Of a stretch of DNA of 64,000 nucleotides, positions 1 through 7,715 are shown one piece after another (within the stretch, counting starts at the first letter, position 1; each line of letters opens with the position of its first letter). Source of the stretch: G020348185 sp964525045. Its GTDB lineage: Bacteria > Nitrospirota > Nitrospiria > Nitrospirales > UBA8639. The stretch lies in NCBI GenBank assembly GCA_964525045.1, contig CAZGFD010000010.1:75133-139132 (forward strand). The letters run 5' to 3'. Below the pieces are notes generated by a model. It saw nothing but the letters and a program-made list of their open reading frames with translations. It was not told the DNA's origin and made no database searches. The translations under genes were made by a program, and so were the position numbers.

Positions 1-583
1 CTGCGCCAGGTGCCGGGTTTGATGTTGCAAGTGACAGGGCCCCACCGGCAATAGAAGAGAGGCCAGCGGCAACTAGCGCAATCTGAGTTTGGCGTTTCGC
101 TCTTAAATTTTCGGCAGCGACGAGGCGGGCGGCTTCCCGTTGAGCTCGATCTTCTTCGCAGTCGGCTTCAGCCGCTGCACTCGCAACCTTCAGCGTACCA
201 AACATAATTCGGTGAACGATCTCCTCACGGACGGCCAGGAGCTGCAAGGTAACCCTTTGTTGTTGTTGTTGTTGTTGTTGAGTCCTTTGACCTTCCAGTT
301 CAACAAGTTCTCCCAAAAGTGGAATAAGGCCAAGGGGTTTGGCAATCCTCAGGGCTGTGAGAGAAAACGCTGTAGAAAGGTCCTTCGGAATAGGCTCTCT
401 TTTAGAAAAGTCGTTCGTTTCTTTGGCTTCAGTCGGGGTTAAAGCACTCAGGGTCAAATGAGGACGTGGTGGGTCACAACGGATTGGAAGTGTTTTGACA
501 GGCACATCTTCTATAAGCAGAAATGGAGTTACACAACCCGACGTGAAAGTAAGGAGCACACACCACAAAAGGAGAGGATTCAT
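1..583 (-). CDS. Predicted lipoprotein with polyglutamine tract, 3' end cut by window edge
   Basis: Open frame on the minus strand from an ATG at 583 that leaves the window at position 1. The N-terminus MNPLLLWCVLLTFTSGC is a lipoprotein signal with a TSGC lipobox, so the product should be membrane-anchored outside the cytoplasm. An in-frame GTG lies 30 nt upstream behind a purine-rich stretch and is an alternative start. After about 85 residues come eight consecutive glutamines, all CAA codons (257-280), then an Ala/Glu/Arg-rich helical region (KVASAAAEADCEEDRAQ) that looks coiled-coil, then a hydrophobic glycine/alanine stretch near the edge. No family was recognised. The plus-strand frames over it are shadows: the leucine run in one of them is the complement of the CAA repeat. 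It follows the MscS gene on the same strand after about 170 bp. Confidence 0.75.
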   Translation of the reverse strand, partial: MNPLLLWCVLLTFTSGCVTPFLLIEDVPVKTLPIRCDPPRPHLTLSALTPTEAKETNDFSKREPIPKDLSTAFSLTALRIAKPLGLIPLLGELVELEGQRTQQQQQQQQRVTLQLLAVREEIVHRIMFGTLKVASAAAEADCEEDRAQREAARLVAAENLRAKRQTQIALVAAGLSSIAGGALSLATSNPAPGA

Positions 584-750
584 GTGTTGCAGAAGACTAA
601 CGCCTCTTTCCACCCCCTGATTGAAACGAAAAATGATAAATAATCCTTTCTCTCTTACGGTAAACAGGCTCTTTTCAGATTGATTCAAGGAAAGCTTCAC
701 GTAACCCATTCAAACTTTTAGAACCGAACAACAATCTACAGCCTCTTGCA

Positions 751-1920
751 CTAAGGTGCCTCGAATCGAGGTGTTTCCGGGCTTGGGACCTGAAACGGTT
801 CCGGCTTTCCAAATGGCAGGGTCTCAACATATAAAGAGGTTGAGGGAAAAGCAAAGCCCGCGCCATGATGTTCCACAATCTCTTTAATCTTGTAAGCCAA
901 CTTTTCCTTGATGGCTAACCACTCTCCCCAATTCGTAGTTTTTGTAAAACAATACAGCATGACGTCGATACTCGACGCGCCAAAGGAATCCACAAAGACA
1001 AAGGTTTTGGTTTTTGAGGGATCAGTTTCAAAGTCGGAATTTCCATGGAGATATTCTAGAGTATCGCTGATAATGTTCCTCAATTGGTCATGAGTTGTGC
1101 GGTATTCCAACCCAATGGTCCAATAAATTCGCCGTTGGGTCATTCTGGAAAAATTAATCAGCGCTTCGCTCGCCAACTTGCTGTTAGGAATATTCACGAG
1201 GGCCTTATCGAATTGCCGGACCTTCGTGGCCCGAAATCCGATATCCTCTACGATTCCATCGACGTCGGAAGTCCGAATCCAATTTCCCTTTTCAAATACA
1301 CGATCCAGAAAGATTGTCAATCCGGCAAACATGTTCTTGATAAGGTCCTGAGCGCCTAACGCCACCGCCATGCCCACCAGTCCCAAACTACCCAAGACCG
1401 CCGCAACGTTAAATCCCCACTCTTGAAACACCGCGGCAAGCCCAAGAAGAAAAACCAAAACTTTTGCGAGCTTGACGAAAAAGCTCTTCATGGTTTCTTG
1501 CATTCCTTCACTCCCAAATAGGCCGATGCCTCGATCGAACAAAGTCGACAAAGGTGTGAGGGCTCGAAATAGAGCCCAAAAGATTGTGAAGGCAATTAAG
1601 GACCGAACAATTTTGTCAAAGAAACCAGATACGGTGTCGGGAAGGGAAATTATTTGTCCTGCGAAATACAGGCCAATGACTACGAAGGCAAATTCCAATG
1701 GTTTTTCAATTGCCTCAAGGATTAAATCGTCTAAATCCGTTTTAGTTTTTCGGGTGACGGATTTAAGAGATGAGGTGACGAATCGATAAAAGAGACGTCG
1801 TGCAAAGAGGAACACAAAAATAACAACGAATGCGGTGATAATCTCTCCCAAGTTCACTCCCAACACGCCCGTTTGCCACACCTGGGCGACTTCTTTGCTA
1901 AATCCTTCTAACGATTGCAT
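751..1920 (-). CDS. MscS-family small-conductance mechanosensitive channel
   Basis: The product should form a membrane channel that opens under osmotic downshock. It has several N-terminal membrane helices followed by the MscS pore helix and beta-domain signature, around VLGSLGLVGMAVALGAQDLIKNMFAG, leading into the RVFEKGNWI region. It ends in a proline-rich tail after the alpha/beta domain. The frame is open to a TTG at 1959, but the ATG at 1920 has GGAG about 7 nt upstream and is preferred (389 aa). Length fits a mid-sized MscS homologue rather than the 286-aa E. coli MscS. It is transcribed divergently from the histone-like gene across a 456-bp gap. The family is clear; ion selectivity cannot be told. 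Confidence 0.9.
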   Translation of the reverse strand: MQSLEGFSKEVAQVWQTGVLGVNLGEIITAFVVIFVFLFARRLFYRFVTSSLKSVTRKTKTDLDDLILEAIEKPLEFAFVVIGLYFAGQIISLPDTVSGFFDKIVRSLIAFTIFWALFRALTPLSTLFDRGIGLFGSEGMQETMKSFFVKLAKVLVFLLGLAAVFQEWGFNVAAVLGSLGLVGMAVALGAQDLIKNMFAGLTIFLDRVFEKGNWIRTSDVDGIVEDIGFRATKVRQFDKALVNIPNSKLASEALINFSRMTQRRIYWTIGLEYRTTHDQLRNIISDTLEYLHGNSDFETDPSKTKTFVFVDSFGASSIDVMLYCFTKTTNWGEWLAIKEKLAYKIKEIVEHHGAGFAFPSTSLYVETLPFGKPEPFQVPSPETPRFEAP

Positions 1921-2376
1921 GTCAACTCCGTTTTTATTAGTGAGGGACAAGGTCTGCAAAAAGCCCTATCGACCTTGATCTAGTATAAACTATTGATTGA
2001 TATCAGCCCAACCAGCTTTACCTTATCAGTTACCATACCTTGGAGAAATGGGCACACGACAATTGTTTCACCGGCTATTTTCATTATGTTGGTGATTTTG
2101 GACTACAGAACTCGTTACTTCTTTTCTGTCGAATCTAAGAGTTTGCATTCTAATGAATCTGAAAAAGTTGAAAACTTCACATGACTCTCGTGTGGAATAC
2201 CTTACATTTCATTCAATCGCTTGTGAATGAATACCAGTCAATTCCTTCTTTATTTACTGGAAATTCTAGACATAATAAGTTAGCCTATATGAAAATGTCA
2301 GAGATTATGAGCTATCTTTTCCCATAGCGAACAGTCAGGGGGACTGTCCACCAAATAATTTTAAGAAAGGAGACTT
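1921..2376. other. AT-rich divergent intergenic region
   Basis: No convincing gene is seen between the divergent mscS and histone-like genes. It should hold both promoters. Just before the histone-like gene (about 2338-2349) lies a GGACTGTCC motif that recurs as an inverted repeat after the gene (2994-3015). Confidence 0.5.
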
Positions 2377-2754
2377 ATGGCTATTAAAAAAAAGGTGGCT
2401 AAAACAGCAAAAAAAGTATCCCAAAAGGTAACGAAGGCAAAAGGCACCGCGAAAAAAAAGACCGGGACAGCTATCAAAAAGGCTAAAAGGAAGGTTGCCC
2501 CGAAAGTAAAAAAGGCTTCTCAGTCCATTTCGAGGTCCAAGAAGAAGGTGTCGCAACTAAAGCGGAAAGGGGAAAAGAAAGCTGGGGCCGCATTAAAATC
2601 GACAAAAAAAAAGACCAGAAAGATTGGGGGTAAAGCAAAGAAGGTAGCGAAAAAAACCGGTAAGGCCGTCGGAAAAGCCGTTGGTAAAGCTTTGGGGGCC
2701 GTTGAACGAGTTGTTCAACAAGCCGGGCAGATGAAGCGATCATTAATGTCATGA
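2377..2754 (+). CDS. Histone H1-like lysine/alanine-rich DNA-binding protein
   Basis: A 125-aa protein made almost entirely of Lys, Ala, Gly, Thr, Val and Ser, with repeated KKA/KKV/AKK units (for example TAKKVSQKVTKAKGTAKKK). Such composition is typical of bacterial histone H1-like nucleoid proteins that bind DNA through an unstructured basic tail. No globular domain is visible. The start is supported by AAAGGAG seven nt before the ATG. Codon use is dominated by AAA/AAG and includes several poly-A runs (up to nine A). It sits alone on the plus strand between the MscS gene and the Hsp20 genes. A structural or regulatory role in chromosome compaction is inferred from family analogy only. Confidence 0.8.
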   Translation: MAIKKKVAKTAKKVSQKVTKAKGTAKKKTGTAIKKAKRKVAPKVKKASQSISRSKKKVSQLKRKGEKKAGAALKSTKKKTRKIGGKAKKVAKKTGKAVGKAVGKALGAVERVVQQAGQMKRSLMS

Positions 2755-2993
2755 ACTGAAACGTCGTTCGCCAGCCCAATAGGCGAAGATTTCCAGGGGG
2801 AAAACCCAGGCATCCAACGACCTGATGTGAATATCATTTTTTGTGTCTTACGAGATGTGATCCCACTCCCTAACGCTTATCACATCAAACATTCGGAATA
2901 ACCTACACGACACCTACCCCCACTCTTCTCTTCCTGCCGGGCTTGGGGATGATGGTTTTTGGTTTTCTCGTGATTCTCATCAGGACAAATGAC

Positions 2994-3015
2994 GGGACAG
3001 TCCATAGACTGTCCC
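2994..3015. repeat. Perfect hairpin, REP-like palindrome
   Basis: A 9-bp inverted repeat (GGGACAGTC / GACTGTCCC) with a 4-nt loop CATA, in the convergent gap between the histone-like gene and an Hsp20 gene. No T-run follows, so it is not a typical intrinsic terminator. The same GGACTGTCC word occurs before the histone-like gene. It could be a REP-type element. Confidence 0.55.
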
Positions 3016-3036
3016 CACGTTGATGCCATTCAGGTC

Positions 3037-3444
3037 TCACCCTTCGGTAATTTGAATTTTCCTTGGTTTGGCCGGTCCCACCTTGGGGAGGGTTACCCGC
3101 AAGACTCCATTGGTTAAACTGGCTTTTATATTGGCCTGATCAATCACTTCCGATAAGGTGAATTGTCGAAAGTATCGACCCGTTTCAAACTCCTGCAGAA
3201 TAAACTCCTCTTTTTCCGGCACGGCGACCAATGGAACCCCCGATAGGGTGAGCACATCCTCTCGCAGATCAATACTGATATCTTCAGATTGGACCCCGGC
3301 CATGTCCGTGATAATCGTGAGAGCCTCTTCATCTTCAAAGATGTCCACTCGAGGGGAATAAACCCGACCTGGGGTGGTATGTTCTCTGGGTGATTGAACT
3401 TCTTGCTTTTCCTGTCGATTGATATCCTGAACTTGGGTTGCCAT
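3037..3444 (-). CDS. Small heat-shock protein, Hsp20/alpha-crystallin family (copy 1)
   Basis: A 135-aa ATP-independent chaperone of the Hsp20 family, expected to form oligomers that hold unfolding proteins in the cytoplasm. The alpha-crystallin domain covers about residues 30-130, starting YSPRVDIFEDEEALTIITDMAG and ending GVLRVTLPKVGPAKPRKIQI, the usual C-terminal strand with an IxI-like KIQI tail. The domain is more divergent than in copies 2-4. The ATG follows GGAGGAAAT. The next Hsp20 gene begins its stop 76 bp upstream on the same strand, so the two probably share a transcript. Confidence 0.92.
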   Translation of the reverse strand: MATQVQDINRQEKQEVQSPREHTTPGRVYSPRVDIFEDEEALTIITDMAGVQSEDISIDLREDVLTLSGVPLVAVPEKEEFILQEFETGRYFRQFTLSEVIDQANIKASLTNGVLRVTLPKVGPAKPRKIQITEG

Positions 3445-3520
3445 AATTCATTTCCTCCTGTATGACATGACCATCGAACGTACTCATAACCTTTCTCAAG
3501 GATGGTCATGCCGGGGTTAC

Positions 3521-3985
3521 CTAATAAGCCTCTATTTCGATCTTCTTGGGTTTCGCACTTTCAGCTTTGGGCAACACGACCATTAAAATACCATGCCGGT
3601 ATTTGGCTTGCACTTTCTCGGCCTGAACATCTGTCGGGAGATTTAACTGCCTCCGGAACTTCCCGGCCTCCCGTTCTCTTCGATGATATCTCACACTTTG
3701 ACTTTCAGTGGGGATTTTCCTTTCACCCGACACTGTTAGGCTACGGCCCGTCACTGAGACATCCAATTCCTTGAGAGACATCCCCGGAACTTCTGAACGC
3801 ACGTAATAATTCTCCTGATCATGAGACACATTCAGGAGGGGAAAGATCCCGGCCGACCTATCAACCCCCTCTTCGGATACTCGTCCATTGAGTAATCGAT
3901 CCAGATCCCTCCGCAAACGATCTAATTCCGAGAGTCTACCCTTCCCTCCCTCAAAGGGCCAACCTTCAAATCTTTGAATAGCCAT
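3521..3985 (-). CDS. Small heat-shock protein, Hsp20 family (copy 2)
   Basis: Hsp20 chaperone. The start is set at MAIQRFEGWPFEGG, whose ATG at 3985 follows GGAGGGAACC; a longer frame to 4030 lacks such a site. The N-terminal arm holds ELDRLRRDLDRLL, typical of class A bacterial Hsp20. The crystallin domain runs from FPLLNVSHDQENYYVRSEVPGM to GILMVVLPKAESAKPKKIEIEAY, with the C-terminal IEI anchor. A promoter at 4092-4119 (TTGACA, 16 bp, TATTAA) lies upstream. It forms a probable two-gene unit with copy 1. Confidence 0.93.
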   Translation of the reverse strand: MAIQRFEGWPFEGGKGRLSELDRLRRDLDRLLNGRVSEEGVDRSAGIFPLLNVSHDQENYYVRSEVPGMSLKELDVSVTGRSLTVSGERKIPTESQSVRYHRREREAGKFRRQLNLPTDVQAEKVQAKYRHGILMVVLPKAESAKPKKIEIEAY

Positions 3986-4091
3986 AATGGTTCCCTCCAT
4001 TTTGAAAACCGGTATCTCACTCTTGACCACTCAACTCCGCTTGGGTTCCCGTATACCCTCGAGGTTTTATAAAAAACCCTTTTCGACATTC

Positions 4092-4119
4092 TTAATAATG
4101 TCAAATTTTTTTTTGTCAA
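4092..4119 (-). promoter_or_regulatory. Predicted sigma-70-type promoter for Hsp20 copy 2
   Basis: On the minus strand: TTGACA (4114-4119), a 16-bp spacer containing a nine-A run, and TATTAA (4092-4097). It is about 107 nt upstream of the start at 3985. The same layout recurs at three other small genes nearby. Confidence 0.5.
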
Positions 4120-4329
4120 GAGGGTACATCCACATTAATTGAATGTAATGGAAATCATGAATGATGCCAAAATTGCCGCAGTTTTGGCCGGAAAGTTCTA
4201 AAACCCCATCGGGAAATGCCTCAGGCTTTATTTAAAACCTTACGGGGCTTTCAACGACCAAGACCTAAGGGAGCCATCCGGAAAGTTTGGATGGCTCCCT
4301 TTGCCTCCCCGAAGAGGTTGGAGTGTACG

Positions 4330-4746
4330 TTATTGAATCATGATGCGGCGGGGTTGGGCTTTTTCGTTTTTGGGGAGGATAACCGTTAACATCCCGTCAG
4401 TGAATGAGGCTTGGGCCTTGTTCCACTCCAGGTTGGCGGGGAGCTTAAAGGAACGCACAAAGTTATTCTTTGAGACTTCTCGAATGAGGTATTTTCGTTT
4501 TTCACCGGCCTCATTATTCTCCATCCCTTGCCGGCCTTTTACGGTCAGAGTTCCATTTTCAATTTCAAGGTTGACATCTTGGGTCTGCCAGCCAGGAAGG
4601 GCTAGTTCGATACAAAATCGGTCTGATTCTTGCCAGACATTACAAGCCGGAACCCAGTTGGACACTGGATGGCCGACCTTCCGAACAGCCTCGTTCAACA
4701 AGCGATCAATTTGGTCATTAAATGGACCATAAGCGGTGAGAGTCAT
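4330..4746 (-). CDS. Small heat-shock protein, Hsp20 family (copy 3)
   Basis: A 138-aa Hsp20 chaperone. The start MTLTAYGPFNDQIDRLLNEA is chosen because its ATG (4746) follows AAGGAGGGACCC; the longer frame to 4890 has no such site. The crystallin domain starts at PACNVWQESDRFCIELALPGW and ends GMLTVILPKNEKAQPRRIMIQ. A promoter-like pair (TTGACT, 16 bp, TATCTT) at 4802-4829 precedes it. It is separated from copy 2 by 344 bp, so it is likely a separate unit. Confidence 0.92.
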   Translation of the reverse strand: MTLTAYGPFNDQIDRLLNEAVRKVGHPVSNWVPACNVWQESDRFCIELALPGWQTQDVNLEIENGTLTVKGRQGMENNEAGEKRKYLIREVSKNNFVRSFKLPANLEWNKAQASFTDGMLTVILPKNEKAQPRRIMIQ

Positions 4747-4801
4747 AATAGGGTCCCTCCTTTCTGATTGGTGGTGAATCATGTTATTGCCTTTTGGCTT
4801 A

Positions 4802-4829
4802 AAGATAATTTGGTGAAGAAAAAAGTCAA
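4802..4829 (-). promoter_or_regulatory. Predicted promoter for Hsp20 copy 3
   Basis: Minus strand TTGACT (4824-4829), 16-bp spacer, TATCTT (4802-4807), about 56 nt before the start codon at 4746. Confidence 0.45.
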
Positions 4830-4976
4830 GAGGCCAATTTGAATCGCCCCATTTTTTTGGCAATGGGATTTCCCCGGCACCACGCGTCATCCTTTTTCAT
4901 CCGTGCCCAGGTCCGGTTTCCCGACACGGCTCTTTTTCCGGAAATGTCAGCTAGCACTGTTCCCTTTGCCCACTTC

Positions 4977-5013
4977 AAAAAAAAGGAGGGGATGCCATGG
5001 GCCCCTCCTTTTT
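4977..5013 (-). terminator. Intrinsic terminator, probably bidirectional
   Basis: GGAGGGG and CCCCTCC arms flanked by A-run on the left and T-run on the right, with a roughly 10-nt loop. It lies 60 nt after the stop of the exported small protein at 5073 and would end that minus-strand transcript. Confidence 0.7.
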
Positions 5014-5072
5014 CAATTCCTCCTATTCCTGGTTAGTGGTTGACAGTTGCAGTGTCACATTCATTTCCTTAA

Positions 5073-5381
5073 TCACTTTTGATCGCTTGTGGAAGCTGGT
5101 GAGGCTCCTTCGTCCTCACCGTAGACCACATTTGGTCGATTTTCCCTTTTCGGGTTTATCGCGTGGGTATCGTGGAACCTGGCCGCCTGCTCAACAGCCA
5201 CTTCCGCGGCAGGGGCAGACCGCCCAGGGTCATTCGCGGTGGGTACGCCCATGACAGGGTCTTTGGAGGCCCCCATGGGATAGCCCGGATGTTTGGGGAG
5301 CATGGCCGGGTTCCCAAATGCCGATGTTCCCATCAACAATATCGACACCATCAAGAGTGCAACAAGAGTAATTTTTTTCAT
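5073..5381 (-). CDS. Small exported protein of unknown function
   Basis: A 102-aa product with a clear Sec signal peptide (MKKITLVALLMVSILLMGTSAFG) and a mature part rich in Pro, Ala, Gly and Asp, including HPGYPMGASKDPVMGVPTANDP. It has no cysteine, no metal-binding motif and no family I recognise. The start is well supported by AAAGGAGGAAATACC. It is followed by an intrinsic terminator at 4977-5013. It lies between Hsp20 genes and next to a 55-aa membrane protein gene, so a part in the envelope stress response is possible but only inferred. Confidence 0.7.
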   Translation of the reverse strand: MKKITLVALLMVSILLMGTSAFGNPAMLPKHPGYPMGASKDPVMGVPTANDPGRSAPAAEVAVEQAARFHDTHAINPKRENRPNVVYGEDEGASPASTSDQK

Positions 5382-5473
5382 GGTATTTCCTCCTTTCTAT
5401 CTTGGTGGAAACCAGAAATAGGAAGGCGGGAGTACGCCAATGATCCTGAATAGAATGCCATCAGATTCCTAGT

Positions 5474-5641
5474 TTAGGCTGCTATTCGCTCCGCACCGGG
5501 GTGAATGGTTCGGGGATTGGTGAACGACCCTGCTCCCTCTCCGGAGATAGGTGCCTCTCCGGCCAAGAGAACGGTGATTGTCACCATGATCCCTGCCATG
5601 AGTCCCAACACGGCGATCAGTCCTTCAATAATACCTCCCAT
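5474..5641 (-). CDS. 55-aa single-pass membrane protein
   Basis: A short frame with an excellent ribosome-binding site (AAAGGAGGTGAAGGTT before the ATG at 5641). The product has one strongly hydrophobic helix, GLIAVLGLMAGIMVTITVLLAG, followed by a hydrophilic tail of about 27 residues rich in Gly, Glu and Pro. No homologue was recognised. A promoter TTGACT-16-TATTTA lies at 5700-5727. Length-limited gene callers would miss it; the strong site and promoter support a real gene. Confidence 0.65.
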   Translation of the reverse strand: MGGIIEGLIAVLGLMAGIMVTITVLLAGEAPISGEGAGSFTNPRTIHPGAERIAA

Positions 5642-5699
5642 AACCTTCACCTCCTTTCACTGGGAATTGAAATTTTCTGTTGAATCTTAACTTGGTTTG

Positions 5700-5727
5700 T
5701 AAATAATTTTTTTCAGAAAAAAGTCAA
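5700..5727 (-). promoter_or_regulatory. Predicted promoter for the 55-aa membrane protein gene
   Basis: Minus strand TTGACT (5722-5727), 16-bp spacer, TATTTA (5700-5705), about 60 nt before the start codon. Confidence 0.45.
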
Positions 5728-5781
5728 GGGGGGAGGGATTTTCCAGCGACGACTTTCGTGCACCGGTTATTAGAAAGAACC

Positions 5782-5809
5782 TTGACTTTCTAGGAAGTCG
5801 AATTATGTT
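5782..5809 (+). promoter_or_regulatory. Predicted promoter for Hsp20 copy 4
   Basis: Plus strand TTGACT (5782-5787), 16-bp spacer containing the inverted repeat GACTTTC/GAAGTC, TATGTT (5804-5809), about 80 nt before the start at 5889. Confidence 0.5.
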
Positions 5810-5888
5810 GATAGTGTGGATTCAATCTGTCCGAATACCCAGGAACGCAGTCATTCGATAACTAGTGAAAGAAAGGAGGGACACTATT

Positions 5889-6428
5889 ATGGAGCTTAAA
5901 AACTTACTGACTCCTTGGAATTGGTTTAAAAAAGAAGAAGAGCAACAAACAGTACGGGCTTACAACCATCGCCAAGAGACGATATCTGATCATCCTCTCG
6001 TTCGCCTCCAGAGAGACCTTGATCAGTTGTTTGAGGATTTCTCTCGCGGGTTTCCGCTCTTGGGATTTCAGGATAGCGTGACTCAAGGGCGGGGCGGCCT
6101 TTTTCTTCCCCGCCTCGATATCGCGGAAAGTAAGAACCATTATACAATCACCGTGGAAATGCCGGGTATCGAAGAGAAGGACATCGAATTGACGTTAGAC
6201 GAAGGCACACTCACGATTCGAGGCGAAAAAAAGAGTGAAAAAGAAGATTCCGACAACCAATATCATCGTGTGGAGCGGTCCTATGGACGGTTTCAGCGGG
6301 TTCTCTCATTGCCAACCGATGCAGATGAAGACAACATTACGGCGAAATTTAAGAATGGAATTCTAACCCTTACCGTGGGCAAAAACCCAAAGACTGTTTC
6401 CTCTGAACGAAAAATTAAGATCGCCTAA
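5889..6428 (+). CDS. Small heat-shock protein, Hsp20 family (copy 4)
   Basis: A 179-aa Hsp20 chaperone, longer at the N-terminus than its three neighbours (MELKNLLTPWNWFKKEEEQQ). The start follows AAGGAGGGACACT; a frame from 5865 is less likely. HPLVRLQRDLDQLFEDFSRG is the usual Hsp20 arm, and the crystallin domain runs from PRLDIAESKNHYTITVEMPG to GILTLTVGKNPKTVSSERKIKI. It is the only one of the four on the plus strand, facing away from the others. A hairpin with a 9-bp stem at 6463-6493 follows the stop. Confidence 0.93.
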   Translation: MELKNLLTPWNWFKKEEEQQTVRAYNHRQETISDHPLVRLQRDLDQLFEDFSRGFPLLGFQDSVTQGRGGLFLPRLDIAESKNHYTITVEMPGIEEKDIELTLDEGTLTIRGEKKSEKEDSDNQYHRVERSYGRFQRVLSLPTDADEDNITAKFKNGILTLTVGKNPKTVSSERKIKIA

Positions 6429-6462
6429 TACATCACCGTTATTCTCCTCTTCAGGAATCCCT

Positions 6463-6493
6463 CGGCGCTGATTTCATGCCAAGCTCAGCGCCG
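6463..6493 (+). terminator. Hairpin after Hsp20 copy 4
   Basis: Perfect 9-bp inverted repeat CGGCGCTGA / TCAGCGCCG with a 13-nt loop, 35 nt past the stop codon. It has no T-run, so it may stabilise the mRNA end rather than act as a classic intrinsic terminator. Confidence 0.45.
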
Positions 6494-6912
6494 GGGCAGG
6501 CTATACACCAACAACTCCCATTCCAATCCCCTAGAAAACAGTAACCCTTTCCCTTGACATGCGCTTTTTTGGGCGAACTAGTAGATAGAACTTTTTCTAG
6601 GTCTGACATGGAGTTTTCTCTCAAGCCAATCCATCATCATTAAAAAGTCGATTTCTCATCGTGGCATCTTCTGGGCCCTCTTCATGCATGGTCGCGATCC
6701 CTGATCGGAACTGGAAAGTAAGGGTATTTCGAACCATTAATATGATTAGGTTTTATCAATGTATATTGAATTAATTTTCAATTTGTCATTGTATCGAAAA
6801 TGCTTATCTGTATATCGGACACGATAAATCGAAATTAAATGAAATCAAATAGGAATTGGAAGGGCCGAAAATTAAAAAAAGACACACGATATTTCAAGAC
6901 AGGAGGTGCACT
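6494..6912. other. Intergenic region without a clear gene
   Basis: About 420 bp with no supported frame. A TTGACA word at 6554 may belong to a promoter for the gene at 6913, but no good -10 sits at normal spacing. Confidence 0.4.
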
Positions 6913-7344
6913 ATGAAACTATTGACGATGCTGATAGCCACGATGTTTCTTTTGGTTTCGCCAATTAGTGTGGCTACAGGTGATACTAAGAGTCCCAGCA
7001 CTCAATTAGGAATTTCAGAATGGAGTCAAGTGACTGCTGATGATCACCTGACTACCGCCCAAACCCTTGAACAAAAGGTAGCCACTCTAGAGGCCAAAAT
7101 AATAAAAATGGCGGAGAAGGTCATTGAATATGACAGGAAGCCCTATCTGGATACAAAGGGTTTCCGACGGGACAGTCTCAAGCGAATCATTGGATCAACT
7201 CTGAAGGAGATTAAAGAACTTCAAAAACGTATTGCCTGGCATCGAACAGAGGCGTCCAGATTGGCGGAAGTAAATGAGCCCGTTCCCGACGAATCCAAAA
7301 ATGGGAAGAATGGAATTCGGAAAGGAAACACCTCATCCTCATGA
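6913..7344 (+). CDS. Exported coiled-coil protein of unknown function
   Basis: A 143-aa product. The ATG at 6913 follows AGGAGGTGCACT and starts a Sec signal peptide (MKLLTMLIATMFLLVSPISVATG); the longer frame from 6856 adds a basic stretch with no site. The mature part carries heptad-like helices, TLEQKVATLEAKIIKMAEKVIEY and IGSTLKEIKELQKRIAWHRTEA, so a periplasmic coiled coil is expected. The C-terminus is hydrophilic and low-complexity. No family was recognised. It sits just upstream of a 44-aa membrane protein gene with an equally strong ribosome-binding site. Confidence 0.75.
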   Translation: MKLLTMLIATMFLLVSPISVATGDTKSPSTQLGISEWSQVTADDHLTTAQTLEQKVATLEAKIIKMAEKVIEYDRKPYLDTKGFRRDSLKRIIGSTLKEIKELQKRIAWHRTEASRLAEVNEPVPDESKNGKNGIRKGNTSSS

Positions 7345-7450
7345 TACAGATTTTTGGCAACATCCTATGAAAAAAAGAATTCGGTTCGTAACAAAGCTAT
7401 CTCAGGTGGGAAATATTTTCCACCATAATTGATTGAAAGGAGGAGAGACT

Positions 7451-7585
7451 ATGCTTTGGGAAGCAAGTATCGCGATGTTAACGTTAATGGGATTGTTGTG
7501 GGGTGCCGCCGTTTGGTCCTCCTACCGGGAGGAGTCTGACAAGGAGGTCCATTCGGGCTATTCCCAAGGAAGGAAAGCTGCATAA
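7451..7585 (+). CDS. 44-aa single-pass membrane protein
   Basis: Short frame starting at an ATG that follows AAAGGAGGAGAGACT, an almost ideal ribosome-binding site. The product begins MLWEASIAMLTLMGLLWGAAVW, one membrane helix, then a short charged tail (SYREESDKEVHSGYSQGRK). The topology recalls small accessory subunits of membrane complexes, but no family was identified. Confidence 0.6.
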   Translation: MLWEASIAMLTLMGLLWGAAVWSSYREESDKEVHSGYSQGRKAA

Positions 7586-7715
7586 CCCTATCGGATTGGG
7601 AGCCGGGCCTGTTTCCATGCGGGGAGTGCCTGTTCGCAGCTTACAGAAATGACCAACTTTCCCCCATAGTCTGGCAAGTCGCCCTTCGAGCGTCCGGCTC
7701 TCACTCTCTGTTCAT

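Noticed and set aside
140..643. Two plus-strand frames at the left edge, one with a leucine run
   Set aside because: They are the complement of the minus-strand lipoprotein gene that leaves the window; the leucines mirror its CAA repeat.
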